Part shown: positions 54,682-62,694 of the stretch, piece after piece
Layout of the letters: each line of letters begins with the position of its first letter
Position numbering within the stretch: the first letter of the stretch is position 1
Assembly (NCBI GenBank): GCA_946479515.1
Contig: CAMLGF010000001.1
Span: 104,916-168,915 of the forward strand
DNA from: an uncultured Pseudomonadota bacterium
GTDB taxonomy: Bacteria; Pseudomonadota; Gammaproteobacteria; Steroidobacterales; Steroidobacteraceae
Direction of reading: 5' to 3'
Length of the DNA stretch: 64,000 nt
Notes under the pieces: model-generated
Told to the model about the DNA's origin: nothing
The model's database searches: none
Seen by the model: the letters and a program-made list of their open reading frames with translations, nothing else
Translations under genes and position numbers: made by a program

Positions 54682-55449
54682 TCACGGTGAGGGCGGCTGT
54701 CGGGCTCCGCCGAGGCCGGGCGGATGGCGCTGCCTGGCTTCTGACGACAGTGCCCGCTCGCGACCGGGGCGCTGACGCGGATGGGCGGCCAGCGCCGAAA
54801 GCTTCAGCCATTCCGGAAGCCTCTTCGTGAGCGAGGGCGTACCGAAAACTTCGATGCGCCCGGCGCGAATTTCGACGCGCAGATCGCGGAGTCCGCGCCA
54901 CGCCTCGATGAAGGTGCGCAGCTCGGCACGAATGCTGACGTCAACTTCGTAACCAGGGTCCTTCAGGCACATGTCGACCTCACCGTCCTCATTGACCAGC
55001 CAGAATCGCCGGCAATCGCGCGGTGCACCCCTGAACTCGAAGCCGAGCACCGTGCGCCCCGCAGGCATGCGGCCGGTGTCGAGGCTCAGATGCAGGCTCC
55101 AGGCGAGGAATCCCGGGTCCATGTCGTCCAGGCGCATGTCGCGTGCCCAGCGCTGACCCCAGATGGCGAGACCGTCGATGAGCGGCGCCAGTTCCTGGCC
55201 GGCAGGAGTCAATAGATAGGTTCGCGTCGCGCCGCGCCGCACGGGCGAACTGCGAATGAGACCCGCGCTTTCCAGCTCGCGCAGTCGCTTGCTCAACATG
55301 GCGGGCGAAATGCGCGGGACCCCGCGATGAATCGCATTGAAATGCGTGCAGCCGCCGATGACGCGGCTGATGACGAGCAGCGTCCAGCGCTCGCAAAGCA
55401 GCTCCGCTGCGAGCGCCAAGGGGCAATACTGGCCGTATCCGCGTTTCAA
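54682..55449 (-). CDS. HxlR-family transcriptional regulator with C-terminal extra domain
   Basis: A 255-residue regulator. The HxlR winged helix spans 1-100: YGQYCPLALAAELLCERWTL, ISPAMLSKRLRELESAGLI and PVRRGATRTYLLTPAGQEL, with the N-terminal Cys typical of redox/electrophile sensors in this family. The second half (about 115-225) has FEFRGAPRDCRRFWLVNEDG and RVEIRAGRIEVFGTPSL, resembling an SCP2-like lipid-binding domain, and the last 30 residues are low-complexity. It starts with TTG. A perfect palindrome lies between it and the divergent haloperoxidase-like gene. Confidence 0.88.
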   Translation of the reverse strand: MKRGYGQYCPLALAAELLCERWTLLVISRVIGGCTHFNAIHRGVPRISPAMLSKRLRELESAGLIRSSPVRRGATRTYLLTPAGQELAPLIDGLAIWGQRWARDMRLDDMDPGFLAWSLHLSLDTGRMPAGRTVLGFEFRGAPRDCRRFWLVNEDGEVDMCLKDPGYEVDVSIRAELRTFIEAWRGLRDLRVEIRAGRIEVFGTPSLTKRLPEWLKLSALAAHPRQRPGRERALSSEARQRHPPGLGGARQPPSP

Positions 55450-55480
55450 GGCGAAGATTCTTGCAGCGTGGCCTCTTGCT

Positions 55481-55505
55481 GGCTACTACAGAATCTGTAG
55501 TAGCC
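55481..55505. promoter_or_regulatory. Perfect 11-bp-arm palindrome, probable HxlR operator
   Basis: GGCTACTACAG (55481-55491), AAT, CTGTAGTAGCC (55495-55505). It is in the 87-bp space between the divergent HxlR and haloperoxidase-like genes, so one bound dimer could control both. TACTACAG/CTGTAGTA halves resemble sites reported for other HxlR regulators; assignment is inference. Confidence 0.7.
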
Positions 55506-55536
55506 GGCCGGCCTCGCGGCGCGCAGTCTGCCCGCC

Positions 55537-56859
55537 ATGAAAGCGTCCATCCGCCTGCTGTTCATGCTTCTGGTGCTGCCCTGCGGCGTGAATGGAGGCA
55601 TCCGGGTCGTCGATTCCACGCTCCTGGTCGAATGGAACGAACGACTGTTCGCGGTCGCCGAGGCGGAGGACCAGTTTCTCACGCTCAAGGGCGTGCGCGC
55701 CGCGGCGATGCTGCACCTCGCCGTTCACGACGCGCTCAATGCCATCGATCCGCGATTCCGCGGGTTTGCCTACACGGGCGACGGCCGCCGCGCGGATCCG
55801 ATCGCGGCCGCGTCCGAGGCCGCATTCATCATCGCCAGCGAACAGTATCCCGCACAGCGGGGCACCTGGGAGGTATTGCGCGATCGCGGCCTCGATTCGA
55901 CGGGTGACCGGAACGCCCGTGAGGCGGGCGTCGCCCTGGGACGCATCGCCGCGCAAGCCGTGTTGGCGAAACGCGCCGCCGATCGATGGAATGGCACCGC
56001 GACGTATCGATTCCACCCCATGGCTCCCGGGGTGTATGCCGAGTTCCCCGAGCACAGCGGCACGCCGCAGGGCTTTGTGTTCGGCGCAGGTTGGGCCTCC
56101 GTCCAGCCATTCGCGCTGAAGTCACCCAGCCAGTTTCGATCGCCGCCACCGCCAGCCATCGACAGCAGTGCGTATACGCAAGCCTTCGATGAAGTCCGCA
56201 CCGTCGGGCGTTTCCAGAGCCGCGTGCGCAGTGCGGATCAGACACACCTTGCGTTCTGGTGGAAAGATTTCGCGGAGAATTCGCACAACCGCCTGGCTCG
56301 ACAGCTCGTACTGGAGGAGCGGACGGACCTGTGGATCGCGGCACGCCTGTTCGCATTGCTCAATGTGAGCATCATGGATGCCTACATCGGCGTGTTCGAC
56401 AGCAAGTTCTTCTACAACCACTGGCGACCCTACACCGCGATCCGCTGGGCGGACCGCGACGGCAATCCGCGCACACGCAGCGAGCCCGATTGGAACAACA
56501 CTCACCGACACACCTATGCGTTCCCCTCGTATCCGTCCGCCCACGGTACCGCGTGCGCGGCTGCAATGACCGTATTCGCCGACACCTTCGGTGCCAGACG
56601 CCGGTTCCGCATGTGGACCGCGCAGGTGGATGTCGCAGGTCCAGGTTCGGCGAAGATCGCGATGAACCCCGCAACCCGCTCCTTCGAGAGCTTCAGCGCG
56701 GCAGCGCGCGAGTGTGCCTGGTCGCGCGTCTACCTCGGCATCCACTTCCGCTACGATGCCATCGAGGGAAATCGGCTGGGCAATCGCATCGGCGGTTACG
56801 TGGTGAGCAACTTGCTGCAGCGGGCCAGCACCTCGTCGGATGCGTCCCGCCGCCGCTGA
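55537..56859 (+). CDS. Vanadium-dependent haloperoxidase / PAP2-like exported enzyme
   Basis: A 440-residue exported protein (signal LLFMLLVLPCGVNGG). All-helical body with the vanadate/phosphate site in order: KFFYNHWRPYTAIRWAD (Lys, Arg), FPSYPSAHGTACAAAM (Ser, His; Ala replaces the usual Gly of PSGH) and SRVYLGIHFRYDAIEG (Arg, His). This order is shared by vanadium haloperoxidases and PAP2 phosphatases; the long N-terminal domain and spacing favour the haloperoxidase-like group. Halide preference or phosphatase activity cannot be told. It is divergent from the HxlR regulator. Confidence 0.85.
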   Translation: MKASIRLLFMLLVLPCGVNGGIRVVDSTLLVEWNERLFAVAEAEDQFLTLKGVRAAAMLHLAVHDALNAIDPRFRGFAYTGDGRRADPIAAASEAAFIIASEQYPAQRGTWEVLRDRGLDSTGDRNAREAGVALGRIAAQAVLAKRAADRWNGTATYRFHPMAPGVYAEFPEHSGTPQGFVFGAGWASVQPFALKSPSQFRSPPPPAIDSSAYTQAFDEVRTVGRFQSRVRSADQTHLAFWWKDFAENSHNRLARQLVLEERTDLWIAARLFALLNVSIMDAYIGVFDSKFFYNHWRPYTAIRWADRDGNPRTRSEPDWNNTHRHTYAFPSYPSAHGTACAAAMTVFADTFGARRRFRMWTAQVDVAGPGSAKIAMNPATRSFESFSAAARECAWSRVYLGIHFRYDAIEGNRLGNRIGGYVVSNLLQRASTSSDASRRR

Positions 56860-56902
56860 CGGTGAGCGGTTCGTCCGGCATCACGCCGCGGGGCCGGACA
56901 AT

Positions 56903-58234
56903 CTACCGTGGCGTGGCCTCGCGCCGCAGGCTCTCGTGCAGGCTGCGCGCCAGCGAGTGATACACACCCTCCCGGCAGACCAGCCGCGACGTCCAGTGCG
57001 CGAGGAATGCGGCGGCCATCAGCGGGAGCAGCATCTGATGATCGTTGGTCATCTCGGTCACGATGATGAACGCGGTCATCGGCGCCTGCACGACGCCAGC
57101 GAGGTAGGCCACCATGCCGAGCGACATCACCAGGGCGACGTGCGGCGAGTCCAGCAGGTTGGCGACGTCCGCGCCCAGGCCGGCGCCGACGGCGAGCGAA
57201 GGCGAGAAAATGCCACCCGGGATGCCACTCACGCTCGACAGCAGCGTGGCGAGCAGCTTGAACCCGAAGAATGAGGAAGGCAGGGCCGCGCCACCGTCGA
57301 GCGCCGCGCGCACTTCGCCATAGCCGGTGCCGTAGATCAGGTCGCCAGACAGCCAGCCGCACAGCGCCACTCCGAGACCGCACAGAAGCGCGAACGTCAC
57401 CGCCCCTCGATGGGTGGTGAGGCGCATGCGCTGCTTCCAGGCCGCCTTCGAGAGCAACACCACCAGGTTGCTGAACAAGCCGCCGATGAGCCCGCCGGCC
57501 AGTCCGCAGGTGACCACGTCGAGCCAGTCACGCGCGCCAATCATGCCGCTGGCGGTGCCGAAGTACGTGTAGTTGCCGAGTATCGCCATGGCGGTGAGTC
57601 CCGCCGCGATGACGGCCGCGATCACCAGCGCGCTCGTGTAACCCTCGAACTTGCGGCTCATCTCCTCGATGCCGAACATGATGCCGGCCAGCGGCGCGTT
57701 GAAGGCCGCGGCGATGCCGGCCGCGCCGCCGGCGACGATCAACCCGCCGCGCAGGCGCGGCGCATGGCGCCCGAAGGCGTGCATGATGGCGGCGCCGACC
57801 TGCACCGTGGGACCCTCGCGGCCGGTGGACGCACCGAACAGCAGCCCGGCGACCGTGAGCACCAATTTTCCCGAGGCGACACGCAACGACACCAGCTTTC
57901 CGCGGATGTCCGCATCCGTTTCACGCAGCGCGACGATGGTCTGCGGAATGCCACTGCCCTGCGAATTGCGGAACCACCGTCTCGCCGCGAACGTGCAGGC
58001 CGCGAATCCGAGCGGGGTCAACAGCCATGGCAGCCACGGCACGGCCTGCCGCCAGTTCGTGAAATGCCGTTGCGCATCGTCGGCGAAACGCGCGAGCAGC
58101 ACCGCAAAAAGGCCCACGCCGATGCCGCCGAGAATGAACGATGCGCGCCGCCGCCACCGCTCCGCCCCGACCACCATCACGCGCCGGCGCCTGCGGGGAT
58201 CGCGCAGGCGGCGGATCAATTCACCGAGCGTCAT
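56903..58234 (-). CDS. CLC-family chloride/proton transporter
   Basis: This 443-residue membrane protein has the CLC ion-path motifs: GSGIPQTIVALRETDAD, GREGPTVQVGAAIMH with the gating Glu, GIEEMSRKFEGYTS and IPGGIFSPSLAVGAGLGADV. About ten to twelve hydrophobic segments are visible. The gating Glu suggests Cl-/H+ exchange rather than a channel. No CBS domains are present at the C-terminus. It might balance charge in acid stress or handle halide for the nearby haloperoxidase-like enzyme; the latter is speculation. Confidence 0.93.
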   Translation of the reverse strand: MTLGELIRRLRDPRRRRRVMVVGAERWRRRASFILGGIGVGLFAVLLARFADDAQRHFTNWRQAVPWLPWLLTPLGFAACTFAARRWFRNSQGSGIPQTIVALRETDADIRGKLVSLRVASGKLVLTVAGLLFGASTGREGPTVQVGAAIMHAFGRHAPRLRGGLIVAGGAAGIAAAFNAPLAGIMFGIEEMSRKFEGYTSALVIAAVIAAGLTAMAILGNYTYFGTASGMIGARDWLDVVTCGLAGGLIGGLFSNLVVLLSKAAWKQRMRLTTHRGAVTFALLCGLGVALCGWLSGDLIYGTGYGEVRAALDGGAALPSSFFGFKLLATLLSSVSGIPGGIFSPSLAVGAGLGADVANLLDSPHVALVMSLGMVAYLAGVVQAPMTAFIIVTEMTNDHQMLLPLMAAAFLAHWTSRLVCREGVYHSLARSLHESLRREATPR

Positions 58235-58633
58235 CCGGCACCGACCCCAGGATCAGACGCGGCCGCTCGATCGCTTCCGGCATCGGCGCAGATTGAAACC
58301 ATTGATCATTCCTCACGTCGCCCTGGCCCGTCACACCCTTGCGAAAGACGGATGATACCTCGACACGATGACACGGCGCGCTGCCGCTCCGCGGTCTCCC
58401 TCGGACGAACGGCGCTGCGGAGAAATGAGAACTCGCGACCTCGACGGCCGGGAACGGTCCGGGCACGTCTCTAACTAACGAACGGCGCCTCCCCGACTGC
58501 CATGAGCTCCGTGCAGGCTAGGCGATCGGATCTGCAAATGCCGCGGCCCTCACGGAAACAGAATGCGGCTCTTCCAGCACTTGTAAGAAATCAGTCGCTC
58601 GTAGCTACTAATGGCCAAAGAGATGCATTGAGC
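58235..58633. other. Intergenic region upstream of ECF sigma gene
   Basis: About 400 bases between divergent clc and ECF genes. The frame of the ECF protein is open back to an ATG at 58502, but the extra 44 residues are not sigma-like. A GGAAC at 58451-58455 recalls an ECF -35 element, but no -10 at the proper distance follows. No repeat or palindrome was seen. Confidence 0.35.
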
Positions 58634-59146
58634 ATGGACATCATCGAACAGCGCCAGATTCTGGAAGACTGGTTGGGCCACCACCGGGGCGTGCTCTTCA
58701 GGGTCGTGCGTTCCTACGCCTTCACGGCACAGGACCGCGAAGACCTGTTCCAGGAAATCGTCATCCAGACATGGCATTCGATTCCGAGATTTCGCGCTGA
58801 ATGCGCCATACCGACGTGGCTGTACCGCATAGCGCTCAACTGTGCTCACACCTGGACCCGCAGCGAGTCGCGACATCGTCACCGGTTGTCCCATGACTTC
58901 GCATCGGACACGGCGCTGACCGAGCCGTCAGCCGAAGCAGACCCGCGCCTCGGCTGGCTCTATGAGCAGATCGGACGGATGGATCACATCGATCGCAGTC
59001 TGACGCTGCTGATGCTCGATGGCTTCAGCTATCGGCAGATGGCCGAGATCCTGGGCATATCGGTGAGCAACGTCGGGGTGAAGCTCAATCGCATCAGGGC
59101 TCATCTCATCGAGGCGACTCACGAGGAGAATCGACATGGATCTTGA
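58634..59146 (+). CDS. ECF RNA polymerase sigma factor
   Basis: A 170-residue two-domain sigma factor. Region 2 is VVRSYAFTAQDREDLFQEIV, QTWHSIPRFRAECAIPTWLY and RIALNCAHTWTRSE; region 4 is LDGFSYRQMAEILGISVSNV with KLNRIRAHLIEAT. Length and domain content are those of a classic anti-sigma-controlled ECF. ATG 58634 is the first methionine that gives a normal region 2. It overlaps the next gene, a membrane protein, by 11 bases, the usual layout for a sigma/anti-sigma pair. Confidence 0.92.
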   Translation: MDIIEQRQILEDWLGHHRGVLFRVVRSYAFTAQDREDLFQEIVIQTWHSIPRFRAECAIPTWLYRIALNCAHTWTRSESRHRHRLSHDFASDTALTEPSAEADPRLGWLYEQIGRMDHIDRSLTLLMLDGFSYRQMAEILGISVSNVGVKLNRIRAHLIEATHEENRHGS

Positions 59147-59798
59147 GCAGTTGCGAGTCATCTGGACCTCTCAGGATCAAAAGCCACTGTTTGCGTTCGA
59201 TGCGACAGCGCTGTGCGCGATGATCCGGCGCCGCAGCCAGGCCATCCAGCGCGCGGCCGCCTGGCGCAAGTGGCGGGAAGTCACCATCGGAGTGCTGGCG
59301 GGAAGCGCGATGGTCGGTGGTGCAATTCTGCTGGCGCTGGGTGATGGAGCCTGGCTGGCGAACGCTGCGTGGATCCGCAATCCGCCTTCGCGCTGGGACC
59401 TGGCGCTGCTGGCGACCGGCGGGGGCCTCTGGTTCCACTATGTCGTTTTCATGTGCATGGCCGGTGTCCGGCAGCGGGAGCGCGATATGCGATTCGAGAC
59501 CACGCTGGCCGGCCAGATCGATGAGGCGCTCGAGCGGAACGCCGCGCAGCTGCGCCTGTCGCGCGACATCGTCTGGCGGGGGCATGTTCCGGTGTGGATT
59601 GCCACTCTCCTGGGAGTTGGCAGCGTGCTTCGCCTCAAGGACGCATCACCGTGGGTCTGGCTGATGACCGGCGCCATCATGGCAGCTGCGCTGGCGCTGA
59701 CCGTGTGGTGTGAGCACCGGTTGATAGACCGCCGATTCCTGCCGCGCCAGCGCGAGCTCGAAGCACTGCGTGAAAAGCTCGCAGACTCGAAAGCATGA
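59136..59798 (+). CDS. Membrane protein, candidate anti-sigma partner
   Basis: This 220-residue protein begins with a short cytoplasmic helix (MDLEQLRVIWTSQDQKPLFA, then ALCAMIRRRSQAIQRAA) and has about four hydrophobic segments: VTIGVLAGSAMVGGAILLAL, LALLATGGGLWFHYVVFMCM, VPVWIATLLGVGSVL and VWLMTGAIMAAALALTVW. A long amphipathic helix between segments two and three (RDMRFETTLAGQIDEALERN) and a charged C-terminal helix end it. No zinc-binding ASD motif is present, so if it is the anti-sigma factor it is of an unrecognised type. Overlap with the ECF gene suggests coupled expression. Confidence 0.6.
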   Translation: MDLEQLRVIWTSQDQKPLFAFDATALCAMIRRRSQAIQRAAAWRKWREVTIGVLAGSAMVGGAILLALGDGAWLANAAWIRNPPSRWDLALLATGGGLWFHYVVFMCMAGVRQRERDMRFETTLAGQIDEALERNAAQLRLSRDIVWRGHVPVWIATLLGVGSVLRLKDASPWVWLMTGAIMAAALALTVWCEHRLIDRRFLPRQRELEALREKLADSKA

Positions 59799-59907
59799 GT
59801 GCGGCGGCAGCGCCTGGGTGAGAATCGGCAATTGCAGGCGCAAGATCCCGCTCAGCGCAGCGCCGCAGCGAACATCGTCGTCACGACACCGGTCCGCGAC
59901 CGCGCGA

Positions 59908-60393
59908 TCAGAACGGCGGCCCGTCCGTCTCCAGGCGCATGTTCTGCTCGTTCACCGCCCGCGCGAACTTGCGCATGAGTGAGCGGCGTTCGGCGCCGGA
60001 CAGCGAGGAAATGGCGCGACGAAACTCGCTCGCATCTTGATTGGTCCACGAAAGCCGCGTGATCGCGGCATCCAGTACCTCATTCGCGCGTGCCGACTGG
60101 GCCATCACCTCGGGTGAAGGCAGCGTGGCGATTGCCGCTGGCGTTGCCGGCCGTTCGGCGTTCGCGGCTGCTGCGGCGTCTCGCCGAGCGAACTCCTCGC
60201 TGATCACCCGTCGCAGCCGGCTGTCGAGTTCCGCGTCATCGGCAGACCTCGCGACCGCCGGTTCGCCACCGAGCGACGGTGGCGAGACCGGGGGCCCTGC
60301 GAGCGGCGTGTGCCGATTCCAGTTGGATGCGAGGCTCGCACCGACTACGAGCCCCACGCAGCCCGTCAGGCCCGACAGCAGGACGGAACGCAT
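59908..60393 (-). CDS. Membrane-anchored periplasmic protein of unknown function
   Basis: A 161-residue protein with one N-terminal hydrophobic segment (VLLSGLTGCVGLVVGASLA) and a Pro/Ala-rich stretch followed by two helical parts (LDSRLRRVISEEFARRDAAA; VLDAAITRLSWTNQDASEF and LSGAERRSLMRKFARAVNEQ). It may act as a periplasmic adaptor. It follows the next listed gene by 17 bases on the same strand and faces the ECF unit. No family recognised. Confidence 0.55.
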   Translation of the reverse strand: MRSVLLSGLTGCVGLVVGASLASNWNRHTPLAGPPVSPPSLGGEPAVARSADDAELDSRLRRVISEEFARRDAAAAANAERPATPAAIATLPSPEVMAQSARANEVLDAAITRLSWTNQDASEFRRAISSLSGAERRSLMRKFARAVNEQNMRLETDGPPF

Positions 60394-60410
60394 CGTCACT
60401 GTGCGCACGA

Positions 60411-60839
60411 TCAGCGCTTGGGTTCCCGCGTCGAAATCTGTGCGACCGTGATGACGGTGCAGTCGCCGCTCGAGTCCCAGCTGAAATTCACCTCGGAGTC
60501 TCCCTGCACGGTGCTGATCGTCGCGATCATGGCCGGATCGAACGTTCCGCAGAACCCGCTGACGCCCCTGACATCCCTGGCGTAGCAGAATCCCATGCGG
60601 AATACACCGCCGTCCTGGTCGGGCAGATTGTCGCTGGAATGCACGGAACAGCCGATGTATTGCATGGAGTCGCCACTGGCGCGCGCCCCTGCCAGCTGGC
60701 CCTGGGCCGAGCTCTCGGCCGTGTTCACGACGACGGAGCGAACGGCTTGGCGAAGCCCCGCCATGGCGGAAGCGCCGACACCAAGGGTGGCCACGGCAGT
60801 CAACATGGTCACAAGCGCGCGGCAATTGCGAATGGTCAT
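60411..60839 (-). CDS. Exported Cys-containing protein of unknown function
   Basis: A 142-residue secreted protein with signal LVTMLTAVATLGVGASAMAG. The mature part has four Cys (YIGCSVHSS, FCYARDVRG, GFCGTFDPA and GDCTVITVA) that could form two disulfides, and Asp/Ser-rich loops. No family was recognised. AGAGAAGAAG precedes the ATG. It leads a two-gene minus-strand unit that converges on the ECF sigma/membrane pair and may be a target of that system; this is inference. Confidence 0.6.
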   Translation of the reverse strand: MTIRNCRALVTMLTAVATLGVGASAMAGLRQAVRSVVVNTAESSAQGQLAGARASGDSMQYIGCSVHSSDNLPDQDGGVFRMGFCYARDVRGVSGFCGTFDPAMIATISTVQGDSEVNFSWDSSGDCTVITVAQISTREPKR

Positions 60840-61020
60840 TCTTCTTCTCTCCACTGGATAGCTAGTTAGAAAATTCTGGCGGCGGGAATCTAGCAGATGG
60901 AGAAGCGCAAACGGTGCCAACTTGACATGCTTCTGTCGCCAGCAGGCGACATGTCCGCGCATTGGGCAGCTCGCCCGCGAGCAAGGCCTCGTACCTGGCG
61001 CGCAATGAAGCGCGCCTCTC

Positions 61021-62628
61021 TCACTCCCACTCGATGGTCGCCGGCGGCTTGCCGGAGATGTCGTACACCACGCGCGAGATGCCCTTGACCTCGTTCACGA
61101 TCCGGCGCGAGACCAGGTCGAGGAAGTCGTACGGCAGCCGCGCCCAGTGCGCGGTCATGAAATCGACGGTCTCGACTGCGCGCAATGACACGACGTAGTC
61201 GTAGCGCCGGCCGTCACCCATGACGCCCACCGAGCGCACGGGCAGGAATACGGCGAAGGCCTGCGAGGTCTTGTCGTAGAGATCGTGCCGGCGCAGCTCT
61301 TCGATGAAGATGTGATCCGCCTGGCGCAGAAGGTCGGCATAGTCCTTGCGCACTTCGCCGAGGATGCGTACGCCGAGACCCGGACCCGGGAACGGATGGC
61401 GATAGACCATTTCGCGCGGCAGGCCGAGCTCGACGCCGAGCTTGCGCACCTCGTCCTTGAACAGCTCGCGCAGCGGCTCCACCAGTTTCATGCGCATGTT
61501 GGCCGGCAGGCCACCCACGTTGTGGTGGCTCTTGATCACGTGCGCCTTGCCGGTCTTGGAACCGGCCGACTCGATCACGTCGGGGTAGATGGTTCCCTGA
61601 GCGAGGAACTCGATGCCCTCGAGCTTGTGCGACTCCTCGTCGAACACCTTGATGAACTCGGCGCCGATGATCTTGCGCTTGCGTTCCGGGTCACTCTCGC
61701 CGCGCAGCGCGTCCAGGAAGCGTTGCTCGGCATCGACGCGGATGACCTTCACGCCGAGATTGCGCGCGAAGATCTCCATGACGGCATCGCCCTCGTTGAG
61801 ACGCAGCAGGCCGTGGTCGACGAACACGCACACCAGCTGGTCGCCGATGGCCTTGTGCAACAGCGCGGCCACCACCGAAGAATCGACCCCGCCCGACAAG
61901 CCGAGCAGCACCTTGCCCTTGCCCACCTGCGCGCGCACGCGGGCAATGGCGTCCTCGATGATGTTGCCGACGCTCCACAGCGCCTCGCAGCCGCAGATCT
62001 CCCGCACGAAGCGTTCCAGCAGGCGCTTGCCCTGCAAGGTGTGCGTCACTTCGGGATGAAACTGCACGGCGTAGAAACGGCGCGACTCGTCGGCCATGGC
62101 GGCGAGCGGCGCGTTCGAGCTGCGCGCCACCGCGGTGAACCCGGGGGGCAGCATGTCCACCTTGTCGCCGTGGCTCATCCAGACGTCGAGCACCGACCGG
62201 CCCTCGGCATCCTGCCGGTCAAATACCCCGTCGAGCAGCTTGTTGGGCGCCACCGCCGTGACTTCGGCATAGCCGAACTCGCGCTTGCTGGAGGTGACCA
62301 CGCGGCCGCCGAGCTGCTGCGCCATGGTCTGCATGCCATAGCAGATGCCGAGCACGGGTACCGCGAGCTCGAACACCACCTGTGGCGCGCGCGGCGGCTC
62401 CTTGTCGGTGACGGATTCCGGACCGCCCGAGAGGATGATGCCGGTGGGCCGCCATTTGCGTACGTCCTCGCCGGACATGTCCCATGGATGGATCTCGCAG
62501 TAGACGCCCAGCTCGCGCACGCGGCGCGCGATGAGCTGGGTGTACTGCGCGCCGAAGTCGAGGATCAGGACGCGCGAGGAGTGGATGTCGGTCTGGGGAA
62601 CCATGGTCTTGGCCGCAGCGCTGCTCAT
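61021..62628 (-). CDS. guaA: GMP synthase (glutamine-hydrolysing)
   Basis: A 535-residue enzyme that converts XMP to GMP. The class I glutaminase domain has [40 protein letters not shown] (Cys96) and FHPEVTHT; the ATP-pyrophosphatase domain has the P-loop [16 protein letters not shown] near 250 and [13 protein letters not shown]; the dimerisation domain ends in [15 protein letters not shown] 62628 has GAGG five bases upstream and gives about ten residues more than the usual N-terminus. It follows guaB by 66 bases, the standard guaB-guaA operon. Confidence 0.97.
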   Translation of the reverse strand: MSSAAAKTMVPQTDIHSSRVLILDFGAQYTQLIARRVRELGVYCEIHPWDMSGEDVRKWRPTGIILSGGPESVTDKEPPRAPQVVFELAVPVLGICYGMQTMAQQLGGRVVTSSKREFGYAEVTAVAPNKLLDGVFDRQDAEGRSVLDVWMSHGDKVDMLPPGFTAVARSSNAPLAAMADESRRFYAVQFHPEVTHTLQGKRLLERFVREICGCEALWSVGNIIEDAIARVRAQVGKGKVLLGLSGGVDSSVVAALLHKAIGDQLVCVFVDHGLLRLNEGDAVMEIFARNLGVKVIRVDAEQRFLDALRGESDPERKRKIIGAEFIKVFDEESHKLEGIEFLAQGTIYPDVIESAGSKTGKAHVIKSHHNVGGLPANMRMKLVEPLRELFKDEVRKLGVELGLPREMVYRHPFPGPGLGVRILGEVRKDYADLLRQADHIFIEELRRHDLYDKTSQAFAVFLPVRSVGVMGDGRRYDYVVSLRAVETVDFMTAHWARLPYDFLDLVSRRIVNEVKGISRVVYDISGKPPATIEWE

Positions 62629-62651
62629 TTTTGCCTCAAAATTTTTTTGGC

Positions 62652-62673
62652 CCGCCATGTCCGCACATGGCGG
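62652..62673. other. Hairpin in guaB-guaA gap
   Basis: CCGCCATGT (62652-62660) and ACATGGCGG (62665-62673) form a perfect nine-pair stem with a CCGC loop. On the transcribed minus strand it is followed by CCAAAAAAA and not by T residues, so it is not an intrinsic terminator of the operon. It stands just before the guaA ribosome site. Confidence 0.5.
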
Positions 62674-62694
62674 CCATGGCGCCGCGAATTTTCT

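Noticed and set aside
58451..58480. ECF-type promoter GGAAC before the ECF sigma gene
   Set aside because: No -10 element at the 16-17 bp spacing that ECF promoters need.
62629..62694. Intrinsic terminator between guaB and guaA
   Set aside because: The stem is followed by A residues on the transcribed strand, so it is in the wrong orientation for minus-strand termination.
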